Source: UMGS1889 sp964540575 (GTDB lineage Bacteria; Bacillota; Clostridia; Oscillospirales; Ruminococcaceae). From it: a DNA stretch of 64,000 nt. Each line of letters starts with the position of its first letter. The first letter of the stretch is position 1. The translations under genes and the position numbers were made by a program. Below, piece by piece: positions 34,285 to 43,224 of this stretch. The stretch is taken from positions 124,001-188,000 of the forward strand of contig CAZINI010000001.1 of NCBI GenBank assembly GCA_964540575.1. The letters run 5' to 3'. A model generated the notes under the pieces. That model was not told the DNA's origin, searched no databases, and saw only the letters and a program-made list of their open reading frames with translations.

Positions 34285-35564
34285 TTCTCGTCACCTGCAC
34301 TTTCTTCAAGACCTCTGAGCAGATATTCCGTATCGGGGACAAGGCTTTCGGCGGCTTCCTTAAGCTCATCTAGCGTAACGGCACATATCTTCCTTGCATT
34401 TTCCTCGGGGTCGTCAAATATTCCCATAAGGCTGTTGTTGAAATACCAGTTTGCCAGTGCTTTGGGATAATCCGAATATGCCTTTGCATTGTTGGAAACT
34501 GCCAGCTTTGCCGCAGACAGCTCGCTTTCGGTGATATTTCCCGCTTTTATCTCCTCAATCTGACGGTTTATCTCGGTTTTTGCCGCTTCGACCTTGTCAA
34601 GATTTACGCCGCTGTCAATGAAAAGCGTCTTTTTCAGCATATTGACGGAGGAGGAGCAGTAATAGCAAAGGCTCAGCTTTTCACGGACATTGGTGAACAG
34701 CTTTGAAACGGGAGTTGCACCAAGCACAATATTAAGCAGTTTGATAGCAGGAATGTTTTCCGATTTGAACTTATAGGCAAGTATCATCTTGCACTGAACA
34801 ACGTCCAGCTTGTCCTCGGCTGACTTAGGCAGAGGCTTTGCGGGGGACGGCTTTATGACCAAGTCGGACGGCACTTTGCGTTCGGCAGGTCTGAATGCTT
34901 CAATGATTTTTTTCTCTGCATCTTCGGGATATTCGCCGCCGGCAAAGCTTACCTCGATATGTGCTTCGGAAAGAAGTCGGCGGTACTGTTCGTAAACCGA
35001 TTGGGGAGTGAGTGCTTTTGCGTCCTCAAGAGTACCGTTTACGGGATATGCCGCAGGTTCGCCCTCGTAAACAAGCTTCATGGTCTGCCTTAAGGCGTAA
35101 TTTCGCTTGTCGTTTATTTCCGTAAGTATGTCATCAATAAGCTCACGGCGTTTCAGCTCAAATTCTTTTTCGGGAAATGCTCCGTTTTCCAATGCGGGTC
35201 TTGTGACACATTCCAGAATAATGTCAATAAGCTGTCCGCAGATATTTTCGCCCTCCAGGGCATATCTGTCGCCGATAGCACTGCCGCTGACCGAAAGGCT
35301 CTGATAATCTCCGATCTTGCCATAGCCGCCGTAAACGGACGAGCCGTAAAGAGCGTTCAGCATACGGTTGAATTCGGTCTGAGAGGGGAGCGACTCGCAG
35401 CTTTTGCACAGGATCGACGGAATTATGGCGTTAGCCGCCGAGGTTTCGGGGGAAAGCTGTGTTATCAGCCTGACAGAAAAAAAGTTGGTTTTATATCTTT
35501 TGTCAACTATGACGGAAAAATGTATTCCTCCGCCCAAGTCTTTTCTTTCATATTGTACGGACAA
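34281..35564 (-). CDS. M16-fold protein without zinc motif, YfmF-type
   Basis: The inactive partner of the M16 pair: the fold is recognisable (TNFFSVRLITQLSPETSAAN, YFNNSLMGIFDDPEE) but there is no HxxEH in the N-terminal half, as is normal for YfmF-like proteins. It probably dimerises with the zinc subunit. The frame opens at ATG 35609. I prefer TTG 35564 because GAGG stands eight bases before it and YfmF proteins typically begin near this point, whereas ATG 35609 lies within ten bases of a TATAAT-like box. About 427 residues. Confidence 0.85.
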   Translation of the reverse strand: MSVQYERKDLGGGIHFSVIVDKRYKTNFFSVRLITQLSPETSAANAIIPSILCKSCESLPSQTEFNRMLNALYGSSVYGGYGKIGDYQSLSVSGSAIGDRYALEGENICGQLIDIILECVTRPALENGAFPEKEFELKRRELIDDILTEINDKRNYALRQTMKLVYEGEPAAYPVNGTLEDAKALTPQSVYEQYRRLLSEAHIEVSFAGGEYPEDAEKKIIEAFRPAERKVPSDLVIKPSPAKPLPKSAEDKLDVVQCKMILAYKFKSENIPAIKLLNIVLGATPVSKLFTNVREKLSLCYYCSSSVNMLKKTLFIDSGVNLDKVEAAKTEINRQIEEIKAGNITESELSAAKLAVSNNAKAYSDYPKALANWYFNNSLMGIFDDPEENARKICAVTLDELKEAAESLVPDTEYLLRGLEESAGDEK

Positions 35565-35733
35565 ATAATACGCCTCATTTCTATTGATATAGTACACGCC
35601 GAAAGGCATTACCTTTATATTATAACATATCCCGAAGAAAATTTCTACTGTTTTCTGAAATTATTTTTGCAATATCCCGAAAAAGCAAAAATCGGAATAA
35701 TATTAGTGCTTTTATTAAGTTTTTAAGAAAATA

Positions 35734-35760
35734 TTGACTTTTTCTGCGGTTTGGTATAAT
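35734..35760 (+). promoter_or_regulatory. Extended -10 promoter of alaS
   Basis: TTGACT at 35734-35739, then TGGTATAAT (extended -10, TATAAT 35755-35760). The 15-base spacer is short, which the TGn element could compensate. Confidence 0.6.
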
Positions 35761-35778
35761 ATATAATATGTATGGACT

Positions 35779-35847
35779 GCGGAGTGATTTTGGCTTGCAG
35801 CAAGCCTTTCTCCGCCGAAAAATTTCTGCGGCAGGCTGCGTGCCGCA
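35779..35847 (+). other. Two hairpins in the alaS leader
   Basis: GCGGAG/CTCCGC with an inner GGCTTG/CAAGCC (35779-35815), then TGCGGCA/TGCCGCA (35827-35847). There is no T-box consensus and no T-run. The leader also contains an ATG-initiated 39-codon frame (35768-35887) that would be leaderless and overlaps the alaS start out of frame. Possible translational or AlaRS autoregulation, not proven. Confidence 0.45.
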
Positions 35848-35867
35848 AGTTGGAGAGTTAGATTTAT

Positions 35868-38501
35868 ATGAAATGGACAGGACTTAACGATTTAAGAGAA
35901 AAATATCTTTCGTTTTTTGAAAGCAAGGGACATACCCGTCTGCCCAGCTATTCTCTTATCCCTCACGGAGATAAGAGCCTTCTGCTTATAAACAGCGGTA
36001 TGGCACCTATGAAAAAGTATTTCCTCGGACAGGAAACTCCTCCCAATGTAAGAGTAACTACCTGCCAGAAATGTATCAGAACGCCCGATATTGAGCGTGT
36101 CGGCATCACTGCCCGTCACGGCACATATTTTGAAATGCTCGGCAACTTCTCTTTCGGAGATTATTTCAAGGAAGAAGCTATCGAATGGGCTTGGGAGTTC
36201 CTGACCAAAACTCTGGAGATCCCCGCTGACAGGCTTTGGATAACCATCTTCGAGAGCGATGACGAAGCAGAGCAGATATGGGAAAAGAAAATAGGTATTC
36301 CTCATGACAGGATAGTTCGTCTTGGCAAGGCTGACAACTTCTGGGAGCACGGAAGCGGTCCCTGCGGTCCTTGCTCGGAAATTCACTTCGACAGAGGAGA
36401 AAAGTACGGTCCTTTTGAGAGCTTTGAGCAGGCTAGTGACTGTGACAGAATTATCGAGATATGGAATCTCGTATTCTCCCAGTTTGACAGTGACGGAAAC
36501 GGCAACTATGCTCTGATGGAAAAGAAGAACATCGACACGGGTATGGGTCTGGAAAGACTTGCTTGTGTTATGCAGGACGTTGACAATCTGTTTGAGGTAG
36601 ATACCGTTCAGAATATAATGAAGCATATCGCAAAGATTGCAGGCGTTGAGTATAAGAAGAACGAAAAGACCGACATTTCCCTGAGAGTTATCACCGACCA
36701 TATCAGAAGCACAACATTTATGGTAGGCGACGGCGTTACTCCTTCAAACGGCGGCAGAGGATATGTTCTCCGCAGACTGCTGAGAAGAGCTGCACGTCAC
36801 GGCAGACTTTTAGGCATCACAAGACCTTTCCTTTGCGAAGTAGCAGACACCGTTATCAACGAAAATGCGTCCGCATATCCCGAGCTTGCGGAAAAGCGTG
36901 AGATGATAAAGAATGCTATCCGAGCTGAGGAAGAGTCCTTTGCAAAGACCATTGACAAGGGACTTTCTATTCTTAACGAAAAGCTTGATGCTGTTAAGAA
37001 TGCAGGCGGCAAGGTACTCAGCGGCGAGGACGTGTTCCTGCTGAGCGATACCTACGGATTCCCCTTTGACCTTACTCTTGAAATTGCCGCTGAAAAGGGC
37101 ATTGAGCTTGATGAAGAAAGATTTAGAGAGCTGCTTGCAGAGCAGAAGAAGAGAGCCAAGGACGACCACAACGCAAAATCCGGTTCTTCATGGGACGAAA
37201 ATACCATTAAGGTTGATGCTCCCGCAACGGAATTTGTGGGATATATCGATTATATGGAGCCTGTTTCCGCTAAGGTGCTGGCAGTATTTGTAAACGGCGA
37301 AAGCGTGAATATGGTAAATGACGGCGATGACGCTGTTATTGTTCTCGACAAAACGCCTTTCTATGCGGAAAGCGGCGGACAGGTCGGCGATACGGGCGTG
37401 CTGAAGGCTGATACAAGAGCGTTTGTTGTAAGCGACACCAAGAAGCTGGCAAGCGGTCATTATATGCATATCGGTACTGCCGAGGGTGCTATCAGCGTCG
37501 GAGATACCGTTTCCGCTCAGCTTGATACGGAACGCAGACTGGCTGTTATGCGTAATCACACAGCTGCTCATCTGCTCCAGAATGCTCTCAGAAAGGTCCT
37601 TGGCGACCACGTTCATCAGGCAGGTCAGCTTGTTGACGGAGAAAAGGTTCGTTTTGACTTCACACATTTCAGTGCAGTTTCTCATGAGGAGCTGGCTAAG
37701 ATAGAAAATCTCGTAAATGCGGATATTCTCGCTGCATTCCCCGTAACAATGACGGAAATGCCTATTGAGGAAGCAAAGAAGCTTGGTGCAATGGCTCTCT
37801 TCGGTGAAAAGTACGGCGATGTTGTACGAGTTGTTAAGGCTCACGATTCCATCGAATTCTGCGGCGGTACTCATATTGACAGCACTGCAAAGCTGGGTCT
37901 TTTCAAGATAGTTTCCGAAGCTTCCGCAGCCGCAGGCGTAAGACGTATCGAGGCTGTAACGGGTACAGGCGTGCTTGATATGATAGCAGGCTACAAGACT
38001 TGCCTTGAAAGCTCCGCAGCTGCTCTGAAGCTTGCAAATCCCTCCGAACTGCCCGCTAAATGTGCTGCCGTTGTGAACGAAATAAAGGGTCTGGAGAAGG
38101 AGATCTCCGATCTGAGCGGTACTATCGCTTCTGCAAGAACCGATAGCCTTATTTCCTCTGCTTCCGAGGTAAACGGCGTTAAGGTAATGACAGGCATTTT
38201 CGAGAATACCAAGACCGACGTTCTCAGAACAATGGGCGATAAGGTAAAGGATAAGTATCCCGATGCAGTGGCTGTTCTTGCAGCTGTAAACGGTGCTTCC
38301 GCACAGTTCCTTTGTGTATGCGGCAAGGAGGCTCTTTCAAAGGGTGCTCACGCAGGCAAGATAGTTCAGAAGGTTTCCGCAGTAACGGGCGGAAAGGGCG
38401 GCGGACGTCCCGACAGTGCGATGGCAGGTGCGGGCGACGTTTCTAAGGTTTCCGAGGCTGTAAACTCCGTTAAGAATATAGTTTCCGAATTTATCGGTTG
38501 A
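35868..38501 (+). CDS. alaS: Alanyl-tRNA synthetase
   Basis: 877 residues with the class II aminoacylation core at the N-terminus (RLPSYSLIPHGDKSLLLINS, GMAPMKKYFLG, DNFWEHGSGPCGPCSEIHFD) and the editing domain (MRNHTAAHLLQNALRKVLGDH and CGGTHIDSTAKLG providing the His/Cys metal site). The C-terminal C-Ala domain ends KGGGRPDSAMAGAG. Typical length. A structured leader of about 100 nt precedes it. Confidence 0.98.
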   Translation: MKWTGLNDLREKYLSFFESKGHTRLPSYSLIPHGDKSLLLINSGMAPMKKYFLGQETPPNVRVTTCQKCIRTPDIERVGITARHGTYFEMLGNFSFGDYFKEEAIEWAWEFLTKTLEIPADRLWITIFESDDEAEQIWEKKIGIPHDRIVRLGKADNFWEHGSGPCGPCSEIHFDRGEKYGPFESFEQASDCDRIIEIWNLVFSQFDSDGNGNYALMEKKNIDTGMGLERLACVMQDVDNLFEVDTVQNIMKHIAKIAGVEYKKNEKTDISLRVITDHIRSTTFMVGDGVTPSNGGRGYVLRRLLRRAARHGRLLGITRPFLCEVADTVINENASAYPELAEKREMIKNAIRAEEESFAKTIDKGLSILNEKLDAVKNAGGKVLSGEDVFLLSDTYGFPFDLTLEIAAEKGIELDEERFRELLAEQKKRAKDDHNAKSGSSWDENTIKVDAPATEFVGYIDYMEPVSAKVLAVFVNGESVNMVNDGDDAVIVLDKTPFYAESGGQVGDTGVLKADTRAFVVSDTKKLASGHYMHIGTAEGAISVGDTVSAQLDTERRLAVMRNHTAAHLLQNALRKVLGDHVHQAGQLVDGEKVRFDFTHFSAVSHEELAKIENLVNADILAAFPVTMTEMPIEEAKKLGAMALFGEKYGDVVRVVKAHDSIEFCGGTHIDSTAKLGLFKIVSEASAAAGVRRIEAVTGTGVLDMIAGYKTCLESSAAALKLANPSELPAKCAAVVNEIKGLEKEISDLSGTIASARTDSLISSASEVNGVKVMTGIFENTKTDVLRTMGDKVKDKYPDAVAVLAAVNGASAQFLCVCGKEALSKGAHAGKIVQKVSAVTGGKGGGRPDSAMAGAGDVSKVSEAVNSVKNIVSEFIG

Positions 38502-38519
38502 TTTGAAAGGGTGAATTGT

Positions 38520-38861
38520 ATGGAAGATTGTCTTTTCTGTAAAATTGCGGCAGGTGAGATACCCAGCAAAAAGATATACGAGGACAATTTAGTTTACGTT
38601 TTTGAGGATATTGCACCAACTGCACCTATACACTATCTGCTTATACCTAAGACACATATCAAAAGTGCTGCCGAGGTTGCAGAAGAAAACTCCGCTCTGG
38701 TTGCTCATATTTTCGAGGTTATCGCAAAGCTGGCAAAGGAGCTGAAACTTGACGACGGTTTCCGTGTTGTTACCAACTGCGGCGACAGTGCGGGTCAGAC
38801 TGTTAAGCATCTGCATTTCCATCTGCTGGCAGGCCGTGAGTTCGGCTGGCCCGCAGGCTGA
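38520..38861 (+). CDS. HIT-family protein
   Basis: 113 residues. CLFCKIAAGEIPSKKIYED is the standard HIT N-terminus and VKHLHFHLLAG contains the His-x-His-x-His triad. HIT proteins hydrolyse nucleoside phosphoramidates or Ap4A-like compounds, and aminoacyl-adenylate processing would fit next to alaS. Start ATG 38520 is placed by GAAAGGG; GTG 38511 lies within that site. Confidence 0.95.
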   Translation: MEDCLFCKIAAGEIPSKKIYEDNLVYVFEDIAPTAPIHYLLIPKTHIKSAAEVAEENSALVAHIFEVIAKLAKELKLDDGFRVVTNCGDSAGQTVKHLHFHLLAGREFGWPAG

Positions 38862-38875
38862 TGGGAGGTACTTAC

Positions 38876-39415
38876 ATGGCTGAATTTTACGAAATGACCA
38901 TTGCAGGCTGCAAACGCCGCCTGCCCTTATGTGCGGTGAATGACAAGCTTGATATTGCGGCGTTCATTATGTTTTCGGACGTTGAGATAACGGTTGCTTC
39001 CGCAAAGGCATTGGCTGAAAAGGCTCCCGAATGTGATGTAATTATCACTGCTGAATGTAAAGGTATACCACTTGCGTACGAAATGGCAAAGCAGATGAAT
39101 ATCCCGTATATTGTGGCAAGAAAGTCCACAAAGCTGTATATGAAGGATCCCGTATCTGTAAAGGTTAAATCCATTACAACAGCTAACGAGCAGACACTGT
39201 ACATTGGTGCCGATGAAGCCGAAATGCTTCACGGCAAGCGTGTGCTTATTGCCGATGATGTTATCAGCACAGGCGAAAGCCTTGCGGCAGTTGAAAAGCT
39301 TGTGGAACACGCCGGCGGCATTATTGCCGGAAAATGTGCGGTTCTCGCTGAGGGCGATGCTGCTGACAGGGAGGATATATTCTATCTGGAAAAACTTCCG
39401 CTTTTCTTTAAGTAA
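38876..39415 (+). CDS. Phosphoribosyltransferase family protein (adenine PRT-like)
   Basis: 179 residues of the type I PRTase fold. The PRPP signature is VLIADDVISTGESLAAVEKL. An upstream KSTKLYMKDPVSVKVKSI segment is characteristic of adenine phosphoribosyltransferase-like proteins, and CDVIITAECKGIPLAYEMAK precedes it. It may salvage a purine base or act as a PRPP-sensing regulator. GGGAGG is placed for ATG 38876. Cotranscription with alaS-HIT is likely from the close spacing. Confidence 0.85.
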   Translation: MAEFYEMTIAGCKRRLPLCAVNDKLDIAAFIMFSDVEITVASAKALAEKAPECDVIITAECKGIPLAYEMAKQMNIPYIVARKSTKLYMKDPVSVKVKSITTANEQTLYIGADEAEMLHGKRVLIADDVISTGESLAAVEKLVEHAGGIIAGKCAVLAEGDAADREDIFYLEKLPLFFK

Positions 39416-39438
39416 AAGCTGTTTTGGAGGAGTAAAAA

Positions 39439-41568
39439 ATGGTGCGGAAAATGGCGTATATTGGTTTTTCCTTTATTGCCGGTATGTTTTTCGCATCATT
39501 TTTTTCGTTATACATTTCCCTTGCTGTTTTTATGCTTTTGGCGGTCATATCGGCAGTGTTCTTTGCGTTGAAAAAGAAGAAATATCCTCATGCAAATGAC
39601 AGGTATTTTACTGTGCCGCTGGCAGTCTGCCTTATCTCGGCGGTCATAGGCGTTTTCCGTTATAGCTTGTACAGCATGAATGTGTATGACAAAACAGTCG
39701 CATATGACGGTCAGCAGATGAATTTTTCGGGACAGATAACTGAGTGCAGGATACTTTCAACGGGTTCGGCGATATATACCGCAAAGGGTCGAATAAACGA
39801 TGAGGTGAAGGCGACTGTCAGCTTCTTTTCCGATGATACGTCCTATGAGATAGCCGACTATGCCTCCGTTACGGGAACTTGCCGCAAGCTTGAGGACAGC
39901 TGGAAATTTCCCGAAAAAAGCTATTATAAGGCAAAAGGGATATATGTAAAGCTTACCGACATTACAGATGCGGTGTTCCTTTCAAATAACAACTTTTCAC
40001 TGAAAAAAGCACTTTGCGATTATCGGGATAAAATATGCGGCAAAATAAGAAACGCACTTGCGGAACGTGAAGCGGCGGTCGTTCTTGCAATGGTTTTCGG
40101 CGAGAAATCGGGTCTGGACGATTTTGACAAGCTTTGCTTTTACCGCTCGGGTATCGGGCCTGTTTCGGGCACGCATATGGTGCTGATTGCGGGCTTTACA
40201 ATAGCCGTTCTGGGATTTCTGCCGCTGGGGCCCGTGGAACGGTTTATACTGCTTATTTTTGTGATAACGCCCTTTGCTGTCATGTCCGGGCTTACGCCTT
40301 CGGTCATACGCTCGGCAGTTATGATATTTATTGTTTACAGCGGAACGGCAGTCGGACGGCAGGGTGATGTCCTAAATTCTCTGGGAATTGCTGCAATTAT
40401 CCTTGCGGCGGGAAATCCTTTTTGCATTCGTGACCCGTCATTTCTTATGTCATTTGCGGGTGTGCTGGGAATTTCGGTGATAGCTCCTGCCATCTCGGAA
40501 GCAGTTGACGACTGCTTTAAAACCAAGAATACCTTTGACTTTCTCATTATTCCTCTTGGTGCGGCGATAGCTGTATATCCCGTGACAGTTTACTATTTTG
40601 ATGAACTTTCGATAGTTTCGCCGATCGTTCAGATACTGCTGATGCCCCTTTGTACGCTGATATTGTTCTGCGGCTTTGCTTTTATGATAACGGGCGGAAC
40701 GATCGGATTTTTCCTGCTGCCTGCCGGTTCGGCTGCACATATCGTTCTGAATGTCTGCCAATTTTTCGGAACGAAGCAGTGGTCATATCTTCCGCTAAAG
40801 GGTATTCTCCCGAAGCTTTTCGCTACTCTTATAGTGACAGCGGCGGTCATTGCGGCTCTGAAAAAGGGAAAACGCTGTGCGGCGTGGGTGTCAACGGCTA
40901 TGTTTGCTTTAATGATAACGACACTGACCATTGACCGAATAAACCCGGGCGGCAAGGTAACTGCCGCTGTTATCGGGGACACAAGATCGTCCGTGTGTAT
41001 CGTTCACAACGGTTACAAGGCGGTAGTCATTGACCTGAACTATGGCGAAAAGTGTGCTTCCGCTGCTGCCGATTATCTTTACGGTTATGGTATCGGCACG
41101 ATAGATATGCTTATCCTGCCAAGAGGAGCATATCCCGAGGATAAAGCTTTTTCACAAAGCTTCGGGCATTTTGATATGGGAATGATAGCAATTCCCAAAG
41201 GAAAATATGCCAATGACGATACATTCAACATAACGCCCACGGAAATGTCTTACGGAAGCACTTCTCTTGAGAATGATTTTACTGCCGTAACAGTCATAAA
41301 CAAGACGAATACGACTGTTAAGTTCAACGGCATTACATTGCTTTTGACAGACGATCCGTCGATTGCGGACAACTTTGCGGCATATCCCGATATTGTAGTT
41401 TGCTACGGCAAAAATCACGATGTTTCGGGAAATAATAAGGTAACATATTCCCAAAATGTTTTAAATCTATCAGACGAAAACGCTTCGTATGGTGTAAATG
41501 CAGAATACTTTACATATCCCGATGGGAGGATAAAAACGGAGGTGATAAGCTTTGGCGGCGGTTACTGA
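39439..41568 (+). CDS. ComEC/Rec2-family DNA uptake channel protein
   Basis: 709 residues. The N-terminal membrane segments are followed by a soluble OB-like region (MNFSGQITECRILSTGSAIY). The Competence domain has about eight helices and contains IGPVSGTHMVLIAGFTIAVLG and MSGLTPSVIRSAVMI. The C-terminal region occupies the place of the metallo-beta-lactamase-like domain but lacks HxHxDH, reading LILPRGAYPEDKAFSQSFGH. ComEC forms the transmembrane channel for transforming DNA. No comEA or comFA is adjacent. GGAGGAG stands before ATG 39439. holA overlaps the end. Confidence 0.88.
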   Translation: MVRKMAYIGFSFIAGMFFASFFSLYISLAVFMLLAVISAVFFALKKKKYPHANDRYFTVPLAVCLISAVIGVFRYSLYSMNVYDKTVAYDGQQMNFSGQITECRILSTGSAIYTAKGRINDEVKATVSFFSDDTSYEIADYASVTGTCRKLEDSWKFPEKSYYKAKGIYVKLTDITDAVFLSNNNFSLKKALCDYRDKICGKIRNALAEREAAVVLAMVFGEKSGLDDFDKLCFYRSGIGPVSGTHMVLIAGFTIAVLGFLPLGPVERFILLIFVITPFAVMSGLTPSVIRSAVMIFIVYSGTAVGRQGDVLNSLGIAAIILAAGNPFCIRDPSFLMSFAGVLGISVIAPAISEAVDDCFKTKNTFDFLIIPLGAAIAVYPVTVYYFDELSIVSPIVQILLMPLCTLILFCGFAFMITGGTIGFFLLPAGSAAHIVLNVCQFFGTKQWSYLPLKGILPKLFATLIVTAAVIAALKKGKRCAAWVSTAMFALMITTLTIDRINPGGKVTAAVIGDTRSSVCIVHNGYKAVVIDLNYGEKCASAAADYLYGYGIGTIDMLILPRGAYPEDKAFSQSFGHFDMGMIAIPKGKYANDDTFNITPTEMSYGSTSLENDFTAVTVINKTNTTVKFNGITLLLTDDPSIADNFAAYPDIVVCYGKNHDVSGNNKVTYSQNVLNLSDENASYGVNAEYFTYPDGRIKTEVISFGGGY

Positions 41569-42604
41569 CAAGGAACTGTTCTCCGCATTGAGAAGCGGAA
41601 ATTATTCAAATGTTTACTGGTTTTACGGACACGATCTTGATTCGGTGGAGAAATGTGCAAAGCAGCTTGTGAAAAAAATAATCGGCAAGGACGGCGAAAC
41701 CTATAATCTCCACAGCTTTCAGGGGGCAGAGCTTGATGTGGGCGAGCTTATGGATTCATGTGAAATGCTGCCTTTTTTTGCCGAACGGCAGTGCTGTACC
41801 GTATGTGATCTGAATGCGGAGCAGCTTACACCCGATGACAATAAGGCTCTGCTTTCCCTTGTTGCCGATCTCCCGAAGGAAACGGTGCTGATTTTCTATA
41901 ATACCTCGGTGGATATTTGCGGCGGAAAAAAACTGCCTACCGCAAAAAATAAGAAGCTGCTGGACGCCGTTTCAAAGTACGGTACCTCCTGCTGCTTTGA
42001 GCTGAAAAAGCCTGCTGAACTGTCGAAAACTATCTGCAGCCGTGCGGCAAAGCTTGGCTGTTCAATTTTGCCGCAAAATGCCGCATATCTTGCGGAGCTT
42101 TACAATTCCAATATGGTCATGCTGTCGAACGAGCTTGAAAAGCTGGCTTCCTATGCAAACGGCGGTGAGATAACAAGAGAGATCATCGATATGCTGTCAG
42201 CCGATCAGCTTTCGTCAACCATATTTGATCTGTCCAAGGCGATAGCAATGTTCGATACGAGAACGGCATTGAAGCTGATGGACGAGCTTTTTTTGCAGAA
42301 AACCGAGCCTATTTCGCTGCTGTATGCGGTAACTTCGTCGCTTTTGGATATGTATCGGGCAAGGCTTGCGTTAAATACGGGAAAATATATAGACGATGTA
42401 ATCAAGGATTTTGCATATCCGAAAAACAAGGAATTTCTGGTCAGAAATGCTTTTCGTGATGTCCGAAATATTCCTGCGGGTCGGCTCAGACGATGCGTTA
42501 TGATCGCTGCCGAAACCGACCGCATACTGAAATCCTCATCGGGAGATCAGTTTGTGATATTGCAGGAGGCTGTTGTCAAAATGGCAGCTGTTCCGAAAAA
42601 TTGA
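41552..42604 (+). CDS. holA: DNA polymerase III delta subunit
   Basis: 350 residues. Delta opens the beta clamp during loading. The N-terminal domain (VYWFYGHDLDSVEKCAKQLV, SFQGAELDVGELMDSCEMLP FF) and the middle helices (LEKLASYANGGEITREIIDM, STIFDLSKAIAMFD) match HolA layout, although there is no P-loop. TTG is the start: a strong GGAGGTGAT (41539-41547) lies just before it and the gene begins within the last codons of comEC. comEC-holA adjacency is common in Firmicutes. Confidence 0.93.
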   Translation: MAAVTDKELFSALRSGNYSNVYWFYGHDLDSVEKCAKQLVKKIIGKDGETYNLHSFQGAELDVGELMDSCEMLPFFAERQCCTVCDLNAEQLTPDDNKALLSLVADLPKETVLIFYNTSVDICGGKKLPTAKNKKLLDAVSKYGTSCCFELKKPAELSKTICSRAAKLGCSILPQNAAYLAELYNSNMVMLSNELEKLASYANGGEITREIIDMLSADQLSSTIFDLSKAIAMFDTRTALKLMDELFLQKTEPISLLYAVTSSLLDMYRARLALNTGKYIDDVIKDFAYPKNKEFLVRNAFRDVRNIPAGRLRRCVMIAAETDRILKSSSGDQFVILQEAVVKMAAVPKN

Positions 42605-42618
42605 TTGGGGGAGATACT

Positions 42619-43215
42619 GTGCTTCATACGAATATGGCAGTGATCGTCGAGGGAAAATACGATAAGATCAAGCTTTCCTCGGTAATTGACGCTGTTATTA
42701 TCCCCACAAACGGTTTCAGAGTGTTCAAGGACAAAGAAAAAATGGCTCTCATACGATATTACGCTTCGGGTGCGGGCATAATAATCCTTACAGATTCCGA
42801 TTCGGCGGGATTTAAGATAAGAAACTATATCAAGGGTGCTGTGGGAAATGCGAAAATATTCAACGTCTATATCCCTGACATTTATGGAAAGGAACGCCGC
42901 AAAACTGCCTATTCAAAAGAGGGGAAGCTTGGCGTTGAGGGTATGGACGAGGCTGTTCTCATTGAAGCCTTCGGCAAATCGGGGATAGATTTTTCAAGCG
43001 AACCCTGCCGTCGGACGGATATTACCAAGCTTGACCTTTTCGAGGACGGCTTATCCGGGGGTGCAAACAGTTCACAGAAGCGGGCAGAGCTTCTGAAAAT
43101 GCTGGGTCTGCCCGAGCTTCTTACCGCAAACGCTATGCTGGAGGTGCTGAACACTATGCTCACAAGAGAGCAGTATAAGCAGGCTGTCGGCAAAATAGGA
43201 AAAACTGAGGAATAA
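42619..43215 (+). CDS. TOPRIM-domain protein, ribonuclease M5-like
   Basis: About 198 residues. The TOPRIM core is visible as AVIVEGKYDK (Glu) followed by IILTDSDSAGFKIRNYI (DxD). A C-terminal DUF4093-like helical region follows. RNase M5 matures 5S rRNA precursors in Firmicutes and this is the closest family, though length and sequence are a little outside rnmV norms. GGGGGAGAT lies before GTG 42619; an upstream in-frame extension to 42493 overlaps holA and is rejected. Confidence 0.75.
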   Translation: MLHTNMAVIVEGKYDKIKLSSVIDAVIIPTNGFRVFKDKEKMALIRYYASGAGIIILTDSDSAGFKIRNYIKGAVGNAKIFNVYIPDIYGKERRKTAYSKEGKLGVEGMDEAVLIEAFGKSGIDFSSEPCRRTDITKLDLFEDGLSGGANSSQKRAELLKMLGLPELLTANAMLEVLNTMLTREQYKQAVGKIGKTEE

Positions 43216-43224
43216 GGAGAATAT

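Noticed and set aside
35761..35867. T-box leader for alaS
   Set aside because: The leader is only about 100 nt, with no T-box consensus, specifier loop or terminator/antiterminator pair.
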